From Gluconacetobacter liquefaciens (GTDB lineage: Bacteria; Pseudomonadota; Alphaproteobacteria; Acetobacterales; Acetobacteraceae), in NCBI RefSeq assembly GCF_003350405.1, contig NZ_QQAW01000007.1:124001-188000 (forward strand): a stretch of 64,000 nt of DNA, read 5' to 3'. This document shows, piece after piece, positions 33,090-42,946 of the stretch. The position numbers and the translations under genes are program-made. Position 1 is the stretch's first letter, and every line of letters starts with the position of its first letter. The notes beneath the pieces were generated by a model, which had not been told where the DNA came from, did not search any database, and saw nothing but the letters and a program-made list of their open reading frames with translations.

Positions 33090-34550
33090 TTATTCGCTGT
33101 ACAGGATGTCGTGAGGCGCGATGGGCGGCAGGCTGGCGGCGCGCAGGACGGGCAGGGGTTGCAGAAGGGCGCGGGTCTGCCGGACGAGCATTTCGGGAAA
33201 GAGGCCGGCCAGAAGGGTAACGATGGCCAGGGCGGTGATCAGGACGGTATTCGCCTGCGTGCCGCGCACCGCCCGGTGATCCTCCGGCACGGGCTCCATC
33301 ATCGCGCGCACGACGTTGAGATAATAATAGAGCCCGATGATGCTGCTTGCGACCAGTGCGACCAGCAGCACGACCCGCCGGGCTGAAACGCCTGCGATGA
33401 CGATGTAGGTCTTGGCGAAGAAACCGATGGCCGGGGGGATGCCCGCCAGCGAGATCAGCATGACGGCCATGGCAAGCGCCAGGGCTGGTCGGCGGCGAAA
33501 CATGCCGCGCCACCCGGCAATGTCGGACAGGCCGGATGCACCGCGCATGGCGGCGAAGGCGCCGGATGTCGCGGCGGCATAGGCCGCCAGATAGAAGGCC
33601 GCGCTGGCCAGGCCGAACGGCCCCGGCGACAGAAGGGCGAGCAGCAGGTAACCGACATGGGCGATGGATGAGCCCGCCAGCAGGCGCTTGAGGTTGGTCT
33701 GTCCCAGCGCCAGCAGGTTGCCACCGAACATGCTCAGCACGGCGATGATGGCGAGTTCCATGCCCGCGGCGTCGGGGCGGAGCAGATCGGCGCCTGCGAA
33801 ATAGCGTGCGAGGGCCGCGAACAGGGCGATCTTGGAAGTAACGGCGATGAAGGATGCGACCGGTATAGGCGCGCCCTCCATGACGTCGGGGAGCCAGGTG
33901 TGGAAGGGAACGGCCGACAGCTTGAAGAACAGGCCGGTCAGCACCAGCGCCGTTGCCGCCAGGGGCAGCGCCGGTCCGTCCGGGCCGGCCAGGGATGGGG
34001 CGGCAAAGCGCAGGCTCCCGCTTTCGGCATAGGACAGGGCGAGGCCGAACAGCAGGATCGCCGAGGACAGTCCCGCCAGGATCAGGTATTTGATCGCCGC
34101 CTCGTCGGCCGTGGGCTGGATGCGGTGGTAGGCGATCAGGCCGAGCAGCGACAGGCTCAGCGTCTCCAGCCCCAGGAAGAAGATCACCATGTCCACGCTG
34201 CCGGCCATGACCAGCGCGCCGAGCGTACCGAGCAGCAGGAGCAGGTAGAATTCATCGGCCGGGGTACCGGCCTCGCGCCACGCCATGATGGCGCATGCGG
34301 CCGAGGACAGCAGGATCAGGCCGGCGATATAGGCGAACCATCCGTCGGGCACGAACAGGATGCCGACAGGGTCGCCCGGCCAGGACAGGACAGGCGACCA
34401 AAGGCTGGCGAAGGCCAGAAAGAGCGTTGCCAGCGCGATGACGATGGCGCGCGCTTCCGAGCGACGCCAGGCGATGGACAGCATAAGCAGCGCGATGCCG
34501 CCGCCCAGGATCGGCAGCGATGGCGGCAGGCCCGAAAGCGGGGCGGTCAT
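33090..34550 (-). CDS. nuoN: NADH-quinone oxidoreductase subunit N
   Basis: About 486 residues, one of three antiporter-like proton-pumping subunits of complex I in the inner membrane. Fourteen or so helices; the family motifs are visible: a Glu in the TM5 motif (FFLGLETLSLSLLGL), a Lys in the half-channel (LTGLFFKLSAVPFHTWLPDV), and LLAGSSIAHVGYLLL with the broken helix, plus the TM12 Lys in GIPPAIGFFAKTYI. The ATG at 34550 overlaps the nuoM stop (ATGA). Last gene of the operon; a weak hairpin follows the TAA. Confidence 0.95.
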   Translation of the reverse strand: MTAPLSGLPPSLPILGGGIALLMLSIAWRRSEARAIVIALATLFLAFASLWSPVLSWPGDPVGILFVPDGWFAYIAGLILLSSAACAIMAWREAGTPADEFYLLLLLGTLGALVMAGSVDMVIFFLGLETLSLSLLGLIAYHRIQPTADEAAIKYLILAGLSSAILLFGLALSYAESGSLRFAAPSLAGPDGPALPLAATALVLTGLFFKLSAVPFHTWLPDVMEGAPIPVASFIAVTSKIALFAALARYFAGADLLRPDAAGMELAIIAVLSMFGGNLLALGQTNLKRLLAGSSIAHVGYLLLALLSPGPFGLASAAFYLAAYAAATSGAFAAMRGASGLSDIAGWRGMFRRRPALALAMAVMLISLAGIPPAIGFFAKTYIVIAGVSARRVVLLVALVASSIIGLYYYLNVVRAMMEPVPEDHRAVRGTQANTVLITALAIVTLLAGLFPEMLVRQTRALLQPLPVLRAASLPPIAPHDILYSE

Positions 34551-36046
34551 GGCTGGGGGGCCTCCATCTCCGGCATGGCAAGGGGTGTTGCCGGCAGCGA
34601 CAGGTTCAGGACCGGCTGGGGATAGGTGCCCAGCACCAGCAGAAGGGCCATGGTGAGGCCCAGCACCGTCATATGCCGGGCGCCGAAATCCGCCGGTGGC
34701 GCATGGTCGGTGCCTTGTCCGGCATGGGGCGGGCCGAAGAAGGCGCGGCCGACCATGGTGAGGGAATAGACCGCCGAGAGCACCAGACCGGCGGCACCGA
34801 GGGCCGCGATCGGTGGACTGATGCGCCAGGTGGCGAGCAAGACGAGGAACTCGCCGACGAAATTGCCCATGCCGGGCAGGCCGAGCGAGGCGATGGCGAA
34901 GAACAGGCCGACGGAGGAAAGGTGCGGCAGGGCCTGCCACAGGCCACCCATGCGCCGCATGTCGCGCGTGTGCAGGCGGTCTTGCAGCGATCCGGCGATG
35001 ATGAACAGGGCGCCGGTGCTCAGCCCGTGGGCGACCATCTGCACCACCGCGCCGCGCATGCCCATGGGGGAGCCGGAAAAGACGCCCAGCAGGACGAAGC
35101 CCAGATGGCTGACGCTGCTGTAGGCGATCAGGCGTTTGATGTCGTCCTGCGCCAGCGATAGCCACGCGCCGTACAGGATGCCGGCGGCGCCCAGGGCCAG
35201 GGCGACCGGTGTGAACCGGCTGGCCGCGTCGGGAAACAGCAGCACGACGAAGCGGATCAGTCCGTAGCCACCGGTTTTCAGAAGGATGCCGGCCAGCAGC
35301 ACGCTGCCGGCGGTGGGGGCCTGCGTATGGGTGTCGGGCAGCCACACATGCAGCGGCACCACCGGCAGCTTGACCGCGAAGGCGGCGAAGAAGCCGAGCA
35401 TCAGCACCATGGCGGCGGTCGGCATCAGCGGCGTGTCGGCCAGGGCAAAATAATCGAAGGTTACGATGCCCGTGGCATGCTGGTGCAGGATGACGAGGCC
35501 GAGGATCGCCACCAGCATCAGCAGGCCGCTGCCCTGGGTGAACAGGAAGAACTTGATGGCGGCGCGGCGCCGGTCCTCGTGCCCCCATTGCAGGATCAGC
35601 ACATACATCGGCACCAGCATCAGTTCCCAGAAGAAGAAGAACAGGAACAGGTCCGTGGCCAGGAAGACACCGTCGATGCCGGCGATCGTCGCGAGCAGGA
35701 GCAGGTGAAACAGGCCCGGCCGCTCGCCGACGTCGCGCGCGGACAGGATCACGCAGGGAAAGGAGAGGATGGTCGTCAGCCACAGCAGCACGAGGCTGAG
35801 GCCGTCCATGTCCATGCGCGCGGCGATGCCCAGGGCTGGAATCCAGGGGGCGGAAAAATGGGCGAGCCACGGACCATGGCCCCAGTCGGCGGCGCAGGTG
35901 ACGGAGAGCAGCAGAAGCGTTTGCAGAACGATGGTCGTGATCGCGACCCACCATGGGCGGTGGCGTGCCTCGGGGCCGCGGTCGGACAGCCACGCGGCGA
36001 GGCCGCCCGTTGCTGGCAGCAGAACGAGCGCGGGAAGAGCGATCAT
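34547..36046 (-). CDS. nuoM: NADH-quinone oxidoreductase subunit M
   Basis: About 499 residues, antiporter-like subunit of complex I. The TM5 Glu is in FFFFFWELMLVPMYVLILQW, the TM7 Lys in AAFAVKLPVVPLHVWLPDTH, and the central HTQAPTAGSVLLAGILLKTG with LIAYSSVSHLGFVLLG are textbook NuoM. The start ATG at 36046 overlaps the nuoL stop by four bases. Ends MEAPQP. Confidence 0.96.
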   Translation of the reverse strand: MIALPALVLLPATGGLAAWLSDRGPEARHRPWWVAITTIVLQTLLLLSVTCAADWGHGPWLAHFSAPWIPALGIAARMDMDGLSLVLLWLTTILSFPCVILSARDVGERPGLFHLLLLATIAGIDGVFLATDLFLFFFFWELMLVPMYVLILQWGHEDRRRAAIKFFLFTQGSGLLMLVAILGLVILHQHATGIVTFDYFALADTPLMPTAAMVLMLGFFAAFAVKLPVVPLHVWLPDTHTQAPTAGSVLLAGILLKTGGYGLIRFVVLLFPDAASRFTPVALALGAAGILYGAWLSLAQDDIKRLIAYSSVSHLGFVLLGVFSGSPMGMRGAVVQMVAHGLSTGALFIIAGSLQDRLHTRDMRRMGGLWQALPHLSSVGLFFAIASLGLPGMGNFVGEFLVLLATWRISPPIAALGAAGLVLSAVYSLTMVGRAFFGPPHAGQGTDHAPPADFGARHMTVLGLTMALLLVLGTYPQPVLNLSLPATPLAMPEMEAPQP

Positions 36047-37893
36047 GGCCGGACTCCCAGACACAGGGCGACGACCGTGCCGGCCGCGATCCAGCCGGCA
36101 TAGCGACGGACCTGCCCGCTTTGCATGCGGCCGAGCATCCGGCCGCCGGCGCGCGCCGTTGCCGCCGTGGCATCGGAAAGGCGATCGCAGATGTCGCTCT
36201 GGTTCAACTGGCCCAGCGTGGTGAAGGGCCGGACGATCAGCACGTCGTAAAGCGTATCGAAGTCCCAGCCGGCACGGGCCACGCGGGCGAGGGCGTTCTC
36301 CGGCGGTGTCCGCGTTCTGGTGCGGGGTTGCCACAGCATCCATGCCACGCCGATGCCGGCGAGGGGGACCAGCGATCCTGCCCACAGCAGCCAGTGTGGG
36401 CCTTCCGGCATCGACGCGCCGAATAGGGGGGACAGCAGGTGGGACAGCAGATGCACCGGGGCGATGGCATCGGGCATTCCCATCCATCCGCCGGTCAGTG
36501 CGAGAACGGCGAGGCAGACGAGAGGAATGGCCATGGTGGCGCCCGTGCGACCGTGAGGCTCCGTGTGGCGGGGTCCAAAAAACACGATGAAGACGCAGCG
36601 GAAGATATAGATCGCCGTCGCGAAGGCGCCGAGCAGGGCACCGGCCCAGAGCATGGGATCGGCATGCCAGGCGCCCTGGAGAATCATTTCCTTGCTGTAG
36701 AAACCGGCGGTCAGCAGCGGCAGGCCGGCCAGTGCCGCGCTGCCGGCCAGGAAGGCGGCGAACACGCCCGGCATCGCGTGGGCCAGGCCGCCCATCTGAT
36801 AGATATCCTGCCGATGATGGACGCGCAGGATGATCGCGCCGGCCGCCATGAACAGCAGGGCCTTGAAGAAGGCGTGGGTGACCAGATGGAAGATTGCCGC
36901 CTGCCACGCCCCGGTGCCGAGGGCGAGGAACATGTAGCCGATCTGGCTCATGGTCGAATAGGCGAGGATGCGTTTGATGTCGGTCTGCACCAGGGCGCTG
37001 CCGGCGGCCAGCAGAAGTGTGATCAGCCCGATCAGGGCGACGGCCGTCATCGCAACCGGGAGCGACGCAAACAGCGGATGAAGCCGCGCGATCAGATAGA
37101 CCCCGGCGGTCACCATGGTTGCGGCATGGATCAGGGCGGAGACGGGAGTCGGGCCGGCCATGGCATCGGGCAGCCAAGTCTGAAGCGGCACCTGCGCGGA
37201 TTTGGCGACGGCACCGCCCAGCAGCAGGAAGGCGGCTATTGCGGCTTGCAGGTCGGCCGGGCGGGCGGTCACGGTCTGGAGAACTGACGCGACATCCAGC
37301 GTGCCCGCCCGCGTGGCCAGCAGCAGCAGGCCGCACAGCATGGCGGCATCGCCGATGCGGGTGACGATGAACGCCTTGCGCGCGGCGGTGACGTTGGCGG
37401 TGTCGGCATGCCAGAAGCTGATCAGCAGGTAGGAGCAGATGCCCACGCCTTCCCAGCCGATATAGAGGCTCAGCAGGTCCGACGAAAAGACGAGGACCAG
37501 CATGGCCGCGACGAACAGGGTCATGCAGCCGAAGAAGCGCGCGATGTCGGGGTCGTCGTGCATGTAGCCGCAGGCATAAAGAAGGATCAGGAAGCCGACG
37601 CCGGTGACGATCAGCATCATGACGAGTGACAGCGGGTCGAGCATGAAGGCGATCCGGGCGCTGAAGCCCTCGACTTGCATCCATGACCATAGCGTGGCGT
37701 GCAGGGCGCCGGTGGGTGGGGGCGTCCGGAGAAAGCCGATGGCGAGCACGGCCGCCATCAGGGCCGAGAGCCCGACCGATCCGGCGCCGATCACGCAGGA
37801 AGGGAGCGGGGGCATGCGGCCCGCCGACAGGAACAGGACCCCGGCCGCAAGGAGGGGGCAGGCGACGATCAGCGGCAGAAGCAGCGCGTTCAT
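36043..37893 (-). CDS. nuoL: NADH-quinone oxidoreductase subunit L
   Basis: A 616-residue antiporter-like subunit at the distal end of the membrane arm, with the long lateral helix at the C-terminus. Landmarks: YIGWEGVGICSYLLISFWHA (TM5 Glu), AKSAQVPLQTWLPDAMAGPT (TM7 Lys), SALIHAATMVTAGVYLIAR and AYSTMSQIGYMFLALG. The last 90 residues contain the amphipathic helix that spans NuoM and NuoN. Spacing to nuoK is 4 bases. Confidence 0.96.
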   Translation of the reverse strand: MNALLLPLIVACPLLAAGVLFLSAGRMPPLPSCVIGAGSVGLSALMAAVLAIGFLRTPPPTGALHATLWSWMQVEGFSARIAFMLDPLSLVMMLIVTGVGFLILLYACGYMHDDPDIARFFGCMTLFVAAMLVLVFSSDLLSLYIGWEGVGICSYLLISFWHADTANVTAARKAFIVTRIGDAAMLCGLLLLATRAGTLDVASVLQTVTARPADLQAAIAAFLLLGGAVAKSAQVPLQTWLPDAMAGPTPVSALIHAATMVTAGVYLIARLHPLFASLPVAMTAVALIGLITLLLAAGSALVQTDIKRILAYSTMSQIGYMFLALGTGAWQAAIFHLVTHAFFKALLFMAAGAIILRVHHRQDIYQMGGLAHAMPGVFAAFLAGSAALAGLPLLTAGFYSKEMILQGAWHADPMLWAGALLGAFATAIYIFRCVFIVFFGPRHTEPHGRTGATMAIPLVCLAVLALTGGWMGMPDAIAPVHLLSHLLSPLFGASMPEGPHWLLWAGSLVPLAGIGVAWMLWQPRTRTRTPPENALARVARAGWDFDTLYDVLIVRPFTTLGQLNQSDICDRLSDATAATARAGGRMLGRMQSGQVRRYAGWIAAGTVVALCLGVRP

Positions 37894-37897
37894 GACC

Positions 37898-38209
37898 TTA
37901 TCCCTTCAGTCGGTTGCCGGTATCGGCGTCCAGCGTCGGGCGGCCGGCGGAATGCAGACGCAGGATGATGGCCAGCCCGACGGCGGCTTCGGCGGCGGCG
38001 AGGGACAGGATCATCAGGAACATCACCTGCCCCTGTGCGGCGTGCCAGCGGGCGCCGGCGGCGATGAAGGCCAGGGCCGCCGCGTTCAGCATGATCTCGA
38101 TGGACATCAGCATCAGCAGCAGGTTGCGCCGGGCCAGCACGCCCAGCATCCCGACCGCGAATAATAGAGTGGCCAGCAGCAGCGCATGGGTGGGGGAGGC
38201 GGCGCTCAT
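37898..38209 (-). CDS. nuoK: NADH-quinone oxidoreductase subunit K
   Basis: A 103-residue, three-helix subunit of the quinone-proximal membrane arm. The two buried glutamates of the proton path are visible in LLMLMSIEIMLNAAALAFIA and LSLAAAEAAVGLAIILRL. Starts one base after the nuoJ stop. Confidence 0.95.
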   Translation of the reverse strand: MSAASPTHALLLATLLFAVGMLGVLARRNLLLMLMSIEIMLNAAALAFIAAGARWHAAQGQVMFLMILSLAAAEAAVGLAIILRLHSAGRPTLDADTGNRLKG

Positions 38210-38210
38210 G

Positions 38211-38732
38211 TCACGGCTCTCCCGTGCCGGTGCCGCGGATGTTGCGGCCGATGTGAAAGGCGCTGACCAGACCTGCGAGAAGCAGGAAGGAGGCCAGTTC
38301 CACGCTCAGCACGTAGGGGCCGTACAGCAGTAGGCCGACCGATTGCGGCCCGATCGGAACCATGGCATCGGAAGCCGCCGTGGGGGGGATGGTGCGCAGC
38401 GTGATGCAGAGTGCGATGAGCAGGAGGCCCGACAGGAGAGCCGGCCCGATCCAGACCGCCGGTGCCATCCAGTGCCGTTCGCGGTCGCGGTCGCTCCGGC
38501 CCAGATTGAGCATCATGACCACGAAGACGAACAGCACCATCACGGCGCCGGCATAGATGATAACTTCGAGCATCGCGGCGAACGGCGCGCCCAGCGTGAA
38601 GAATACGCCGGCGAGCGACAGCGGGACCACGACCAGATACAGCAGCGCATGCACCGCGACGGCGCGTGTGACGACCATGATGGCCGCCCAGGCGGCGACC
38701 AGCGAGAACAGGATGAAGGGCAGGTCCGACAT
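38211..38732 (-). CDS. nuoJ: NADH-quinone oxidoreductase subunit J
   Basis: A 173-residue, five-helix subunit. HALLYLVVVPLSLAGVFFTL and the flexible TM3 region LEVIIYAGAVMVLFVFVVMM, which changes conformation in turnover, are typical NuoJ motifs, followed by LNLGR. It lies 15 bases after nuoI. Confidence 0.95.
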   Translation of the reverse strand: MSDLPFILFSLVAAWAAIMVVTRAVAVHALLYLVVVPLSLAGVFFTLGAPFAAMLEVIIYAGAVMVLFVFVVMMLNLGRSDRDRERHWMAPAVWIGPALLSGLLLIALCITLRTIPPTAASDAMVPIGPQSVGLLLYGPYVLSVELASFLLLAGLVSAFHIGRNIRGTGTGEP

Positions 38733-38747
38733 GGTGCCTCTTCCCCT

Positions 38748-39260
38748 CTACGGCAGCAGCGTATGGAGGTCGATCGGGGCAGCTTCGCGCTCGGCTTCGC
38801 CCTTGTCCTTGCCGAGAATTTTTACGCCTGCGACACGGAAAAAGCTGTAGTCGGGGTATTTTCCCGTTCCGCTGATCAGCAGGTCTTCCTTTTCGTAGAC
38901 CAGGTTCGGCCGCAGATATTCGCTCATCTCGAAATCCGGCGTAAGCTGAATGGCGTAGGTGGGGCAGGCTTCCTCGCACATGCCGCAGAAGATGCAGCGG
39001 GAGAAATTGATGCGGAAATAATCGGGGTACCATCTGCCGTCCTGCTCGGCTTTCTGCAGACTGATGCAGTCGACCGGGCACGCCACCGCGCACAGGTTGC
39101 AGGCTACGCAGCGTTCCATGCCGTCAGGGTCGCGCGACAGGATGATGCGGCCGCGATAGCGCGGCGGCAGGGGGGGCTTGTGCTCGGGATAGCCCACCGT
39201 CACGCGACGGTGGCCCGCATGCAGGAAGGTCAGCCAGAGCGTGCGCAGGATTCCGAACAT
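38748..39260 (-). CDS. nuoI: NADH-quinone oxidoreductase subunit I
   Basis: About 170 residues; carries two [4Fe-4S] clusters (N6a, N6b) with motifs [12 protein letters not shown] and [12 protein letters not shown], linking the peripheral arm to the N2 cluster. The N-terminal amphipathic part ([19 protein letters not shown]) lies at the membrane surface. The ATG at 39260 is set by homology length; the open frame extends upstream into nuoH without support. Confidence 0.95.
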   Translation of the reverse strand: MFGILRTLWLTFLHAGHRRVTVGYPEHKPPLPPRYRGRIILSRDPDGMERCVACNLCAVACPVDCISLQKAEQDGRWYPDYFRINFSRCIFCGMCEEACPTYAIQLTPDFEMSEYLRPNLVYEKEDLLISGTGKYPDYSFFRVAGVKILGKDKGEAEREAAPIDLHTLLP

Positions 39261-39283
39261 GGCATGCCTTCCTCTTGCTTTTT

Positions 39284-40240
39284 CTATCCCGGCGCGTGCA
39301 GGAGCAGGATTGCGCCGGTGGCGGCGATGTTGATCAGGGACAGCGGCAGCAGGATCTTCCAGCCCAGGGCCATCAACTGGTCGTAGCGCGGGCGGGGCAG
39401 GGCCGCGCGCAGCAGGATGAACAGGCAGATCAGCGCGCCGGTCTTGAGCGCGAACCACAGCATGGGCGGCAGCAGCGGCCCCTGCCAGCCGCCCAGATAC
39501 AGCGTGACCAGCAAGACCGAGATCAGGACCACCCCGGCATATTCGGCCAGGAAGAACATGCCGAACTTCATGCCCGAATATTCGGTGTGAAAGCCGGCGC
39601 CGAGTTCGTTTTCGCCTTCCGGCAGGTCGAAGGGCAGGCGGTGCGTCTCCGCGATGCCGGCCAGGGTAAACACCACGCAGCCCAATGCCTGCGGCACGAC
39701 GAACCACAGGCCGGACTGTGCCAGCACGATATCGCGCATGGTGAACGAGCCCGCCTGCATCACGACGCCCAGCACCGACAGGCCCATGAACACTTCGTAG
39801 CTGATCATCTGCGCGGCGGCGCGCATGCCGCCGAGCAGCGCGTATTTGCTGTTGGAGGCCCAGCCGGCCAGCACCACGCCGTAGACGCCCATGCCCATCA
39901 TCGCCAGCACGAACAGCAGGCCGACATTCAGGTCGCCGGCAACGCTCCAGAACGCGGTGACCGGCACGACGCCGAAGGACAGCAGCACCGTCATCATGCC
40001 GATCGCCGGCGCCAGCACGAATACGCCACGGTCGGCAAAGGGTGGAATCCAGTCCTGCTTGAACAGGATCTTGATGCCGTCGGCCACGGCCTGAAGAATG
40101 CCGCCAGGCCCGACGCGGTTGGGGCCGTACCGGTCCTGCCACAGGCCCAGCAGCCGGCGTTCGAACCATGTCAGGAATGTTGCCAGACCCAGCAGGACCG
40201 CGAGGGTTACGCCGATGATGACCGGCATCGGGGCGGTCAT
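39284..40240 (-). CDS. nuoH: NADH-quinone oxidoreductase subunit H
   Basis: About 318 residues, eight-helix membrane subunit that forms the quinone chamber with NuoB and NuoCD. Motifs: [40 protein letters not shown], and the charged loop [20 protein letters not shown]. The ATG at 40240 overlaps the nuoG stop by four bases. Confidence 0.96.
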   Translation of the reverse strand: MTAPMPVIIGVTLAVLLGLATFLTWFERRLLGLWQDRYGPNRVGPGGILQAVADGIKILFKQDWIPPFADRGVFVLAPAIGMMTVLLSFGVVPVTAFWSVAGDLNVGLLFVLAMMGMGVYGVVLAGWASNSKYALLGGMRAAAQMISYEVFMGLSVLGVVMQAGSFTMRDIVLAQSGLWFVVPQALGCVVFTLAGIAETHRLPFDLPEGENELGAGFHTEYSGMKFGMFFLAEYAGVVLISVLLVTLYLGGWQGPLLPPMLWFALKTGALICLFILLRAALPRPRYDQLMALGWKILLPLSLINIAATGAILLLHAPG

Positions 40241-42933
40241 GGCGCATCTACCCGGCGAAGCCGCACGCGGATGGGGGCATTGAAGGCGCGTGCTGCCAGA
40301 TGTGGAGGGCACAGAGCGATGCCGGGAGGGAGCGCGGGATCGTGGCGAACCGGCAGGGTGATGGGTTCGCCGGCCAGCGTGATGTTGGCCATGGCGCCGT
40401 CCTCCAGTCCCGTCGGCAGGGTGCTTAGGCGCAGGGCGGCCGGTGCCGCGCGTGCGGCGATGGGGGGAGAAAGGGCACTGAGTTCCTCTGTGCCGAACAG
40501 TCGGTGCTCGGGCAGCAGCAGGAAATCGTCCGGGCCGAAGCTGAAAGGGGCGGGGATGTCGTAATGCCAGTCGGACGGTGCCTGGGCGGCGTCATCCAGC
40601 AGGCGGATGCCGGCGTCGCCACCGCGCATCGGGCCGCCGATTTCCTGCTGGAATCGGTTGAGGGACTGGACGGAATTCCAGCCAGGAACCTGATAGAAGG
40701 GCACCAGTGCCCCTGGCATGTCGGGGGCGTAGGCGCCTTCCATCGAGGGGGAGAGCGGTGTGTCCGGCGATTGCGGCAGGGGACGGTCCTGAACGCTGAT
40801 ATTGGCCCGTACGGCGGTGCGCCCGCTGATCCTCGCCGGTTCGCTGCGGACCCTGCGGCCGTCGAGCCGATAATCGGCGCCCGGAGCGGCGCTGCCGACC
40901 CTCGACAGGGCCGTGATGTCTTGCGCCATGGCGGCGATGATCTGGTCGAGGTCCGTCCAGTGGGGGGCGTCGGTCATGGTGTGGGTAAGATGTTGGGCCC
41001 AGTGCCAGCTTTCCTGAACCGGCATGTCCGGGAGAATGGCCGGCAGGAAGCGCTGGGCACGGCCCTCGGTGCTGACCAGCGTGCCGCCGCTTTCGGCGAA
41101 GCTGGCGGCGGGGAGTGCCAGATCGGCTAGAGGCGCCAGAGGCGTGGCGATATGGTCGATGACGACCAGATGGGGGACGGCGGAGAGAAGGTCGTGCAGG
41201 GCCGCAGCATCCAGCCGGCGGGTCAGGTCGTTTTCCATCACCACCAGCGTGCCGATGCGGCCGGCGCGGGCCATGGCGCGCACGTCGTCGAGCGGCAGAC
41301 CGCCGAGGAGCGCCATGCCCATGCTGTTGCACTCGGGCATCACCAGCGAAAGCGCCGGGTCGGTGCCGGCGGCATGCAGGGCGGTGGCGATGTTCGCGGC
41401 GGCATGCAGCAGGGCGGCATTGGCGTATTGCAGGCCGGCGACGATCAGGGGGCGCCGGGCGGCCCGCAGGGCGTTGGCGAGCCTGTCCGCCAGTTGGATT
41501 TCCGTTTCCGACAGGTCCGGTGCGTCGGGCGCCGAGGCGTCGATCCGGTGGGCGATGGCAAAGCCCAGCCGGGCGAGGGTGTCGGGGGCCGCGCGGTGGG
41601 TCGTGGCCGCGACCGGGTCCAGGTCGGTGGGGGCGGGGGTGAGCACCCGCAGCGGCGAGGGGGCGTCGGTCCCCAGCATGCGCACGGCGGCATCCATCCA
41701 ATGCGGCACCCTGGCCGTGTCGGCGGCGGGGTAGGCGGCCCGGCGCAGCGTCTGGCGGAGCGCCAGGCCAAGGCGCGGGGCGGTGACGCAGACATCCTCG
41801 CCCAGGACCAGAACGGCGTCGGCGGATTCCATGTCGTGCAGGCTGGGATTGCGCGCTTGCGTCGTGCGCAGCAGAGCCGGGACCAGCATCGCCAGGTCGT
41901 GGTCGGGCTGGGCCAGCCCGGTCGAGAATTGCGCGGCGCCTGTGAGGGCACGCAGGGCGAAATTGGATTCCAGCGATGCGCGTGTCGAGCCGATGCCTAC
42001 GATCGGGCCGTCGGCGGCCATGGCGGCGAACCGTTCCAGCGCGGTCGCGATCGAGACGGGAACGGGGATGCCGTCCTGCCGCATCATGGGCGCGCGCGGG
42101 CGGGTGGGCGCGGACGTGAAGCCATGGCCGTAGCGCCCGCGATCGCACAGGAAATAGCGATTGACCGCGTCGTGATAGCGGTTGATCACCCGGCGCACCG
42201 TGCCCTGTCGCGCATTGACGATGGTATTGCAGCCGACGGCGCAGTGCGCGCAGACGGAGGGGGCGCCGCGCATGTCCCATTTGCGGCTGTAGATCCTGGA
42301 AAAGGGTTTGTCGGTGAAGACACCGGTGGGGCAGATTTCGACCAGATTGCCGCTGAAGGCGTTTTCCAGCGCGCCGTCTTCATGGCGGCCGAAATAGAGG
42401 TCGTTGTGGGCACCGAAGGCTGCGAGATCCTCGCCGCCGGCATAATCGCGGTAGAAGCGCACGCACCGATAGCAGCCGATGCAGCGGTTCATTTCATGAT
42501 TGATGAACGGGCCCAGATCCTGGTTGCGGTGCGTACGCTTGGTAAAACGGTAGCGGCGCCGGTCATGCCCGGTCATGACCGTCATGTCCTGCAAATGGCA
42601 TTCGCCGCCTTCGGGGCAGACGGGGCAGTCGTGCGGGTGGTTGGTCATCAGCCACTCGACGACACCGGCGCGGAATTCCCGTGCCTGGGGATCGTCGATC
42701 GACAGGATCGTACCGTCGGTGACGGGCGTCATGCACGCCATGACGATACGACCGGTCTTGTCGTCCGGGCCGCTGAACTGCTTGACGGCGCACTGGCGGC
42801 AGGCGCCGACCGAGCCGAGTTCGGGGTGCCAGCAGAAATAAGGGAGATCGGCGCCGGCTTCCAGACAGGCTTGCAGCAGATTTTCATCCGTGCGGGCGGG
42901 GCAGGCGCGGCCGTCGATGAGGATCGTCGCCAT
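40237..42933 (-). CDS. nuoG: NADH-quinone oxidoreductase subunit G
   Basis: An approximately 898-residue iron-sulfur subunit of the peripheral arm. The N-terminal ferredoxin domain binds the [2Fe-2S] N1b ([18 protein letters not shown] and MACMTPV). [17 protein letters not shown] supplies the His-ligated N5; [14 protein letters not shown] and CPTGVF supply N4. A further set, CAHCAVGC with a distant Cys (RYFLCDRG), builds the extra N7 cluster, as in E. coli and Thermus. The molybdopterin-like C-terminal domain follows. The ATG at 42933 starts [13 protein letters not shown]. Confidence 0.96.
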   Translation of the reverse strand: MATILIDGRACPARTDENLLQACLEAGADLPYFCWHPELGSVGACRQCAVKQFSGPDDKTGRIVMACMTPVTDGTILSIDDPQAREFRAGVVEWLMTNHPHDCPVCPEGGECHLQDMTVMTGHDRRRYRFTKRTHRNQDLGPFINHEMNRCIGCYRCVRFYRDYAGGEDLAAFGAHNDLYFGRHEDGALENAFSGNLVEICPTGVFTDKPFSRIYSRKWDMRGAPSVCAHCAVGCNTIVNARQGTVRRVINRYHDAVNRYFLCDRGRYGHGFTSAPTRPRAPMMRQDGIPVPVSIATALERFAAMAADGPIVGIGSTRASLESNFALRALTGAAQFSTGLAQPDHDLAMLVPALLRTTQARNPSLHDMESADAVLVLGEDVCVTAPRLGLALRQTLRRAAYPAADTARVPHWMDAAVRMLGTDAPSPLRVLTPAPTDLDPVAATTHRAAPDTLARLGFAIAHRIDASAPDAPDLSETEIQLADRLANALRAARRPLIVAGLQYANAALLHAAANIATALHAAGTDPALSLVMPECNSMGMALLGGLPLDDVRAMARAGRIGTLVVMENDLTRRLDAAALHDLLSAVPHLVVIDHIATPLAPLADLALPAASFAESGGTLVSTEGRAQRFLPAILPDMPVQESWHWAQHLTHTMTDAPHWTDLDQIIAAMAQDITALSRVGSAAPGADYRLDGRRVRSEPARISGRTAVRANISVQDRPLPQSPDTPLSPSMEGAYAPDMPGALVPFYQVPGWNSVQSLNRFQQEIGGPMRGGDAGIRLLDDAAQAPSDWHYDIPAPFSFGPDDFLLLPEHRLFGTEELSALSPPIAARAAPAALRLSTLPTGLEDGAMANITLAGEPITLPVRHDPALPPGIALCPPHLAARAFNAPIRVRLRRVDAP

Positions 42934-42946
42934 CGTCCCGTTCCTT

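Noticed and set aside
33090-36173. A single giant frame spanning nuoM and nuoN.
   Set aside because: The open frame upstream of nuoN runs out of register through nuoM; each gene has its own start and full family length, overlapping by ATGA.
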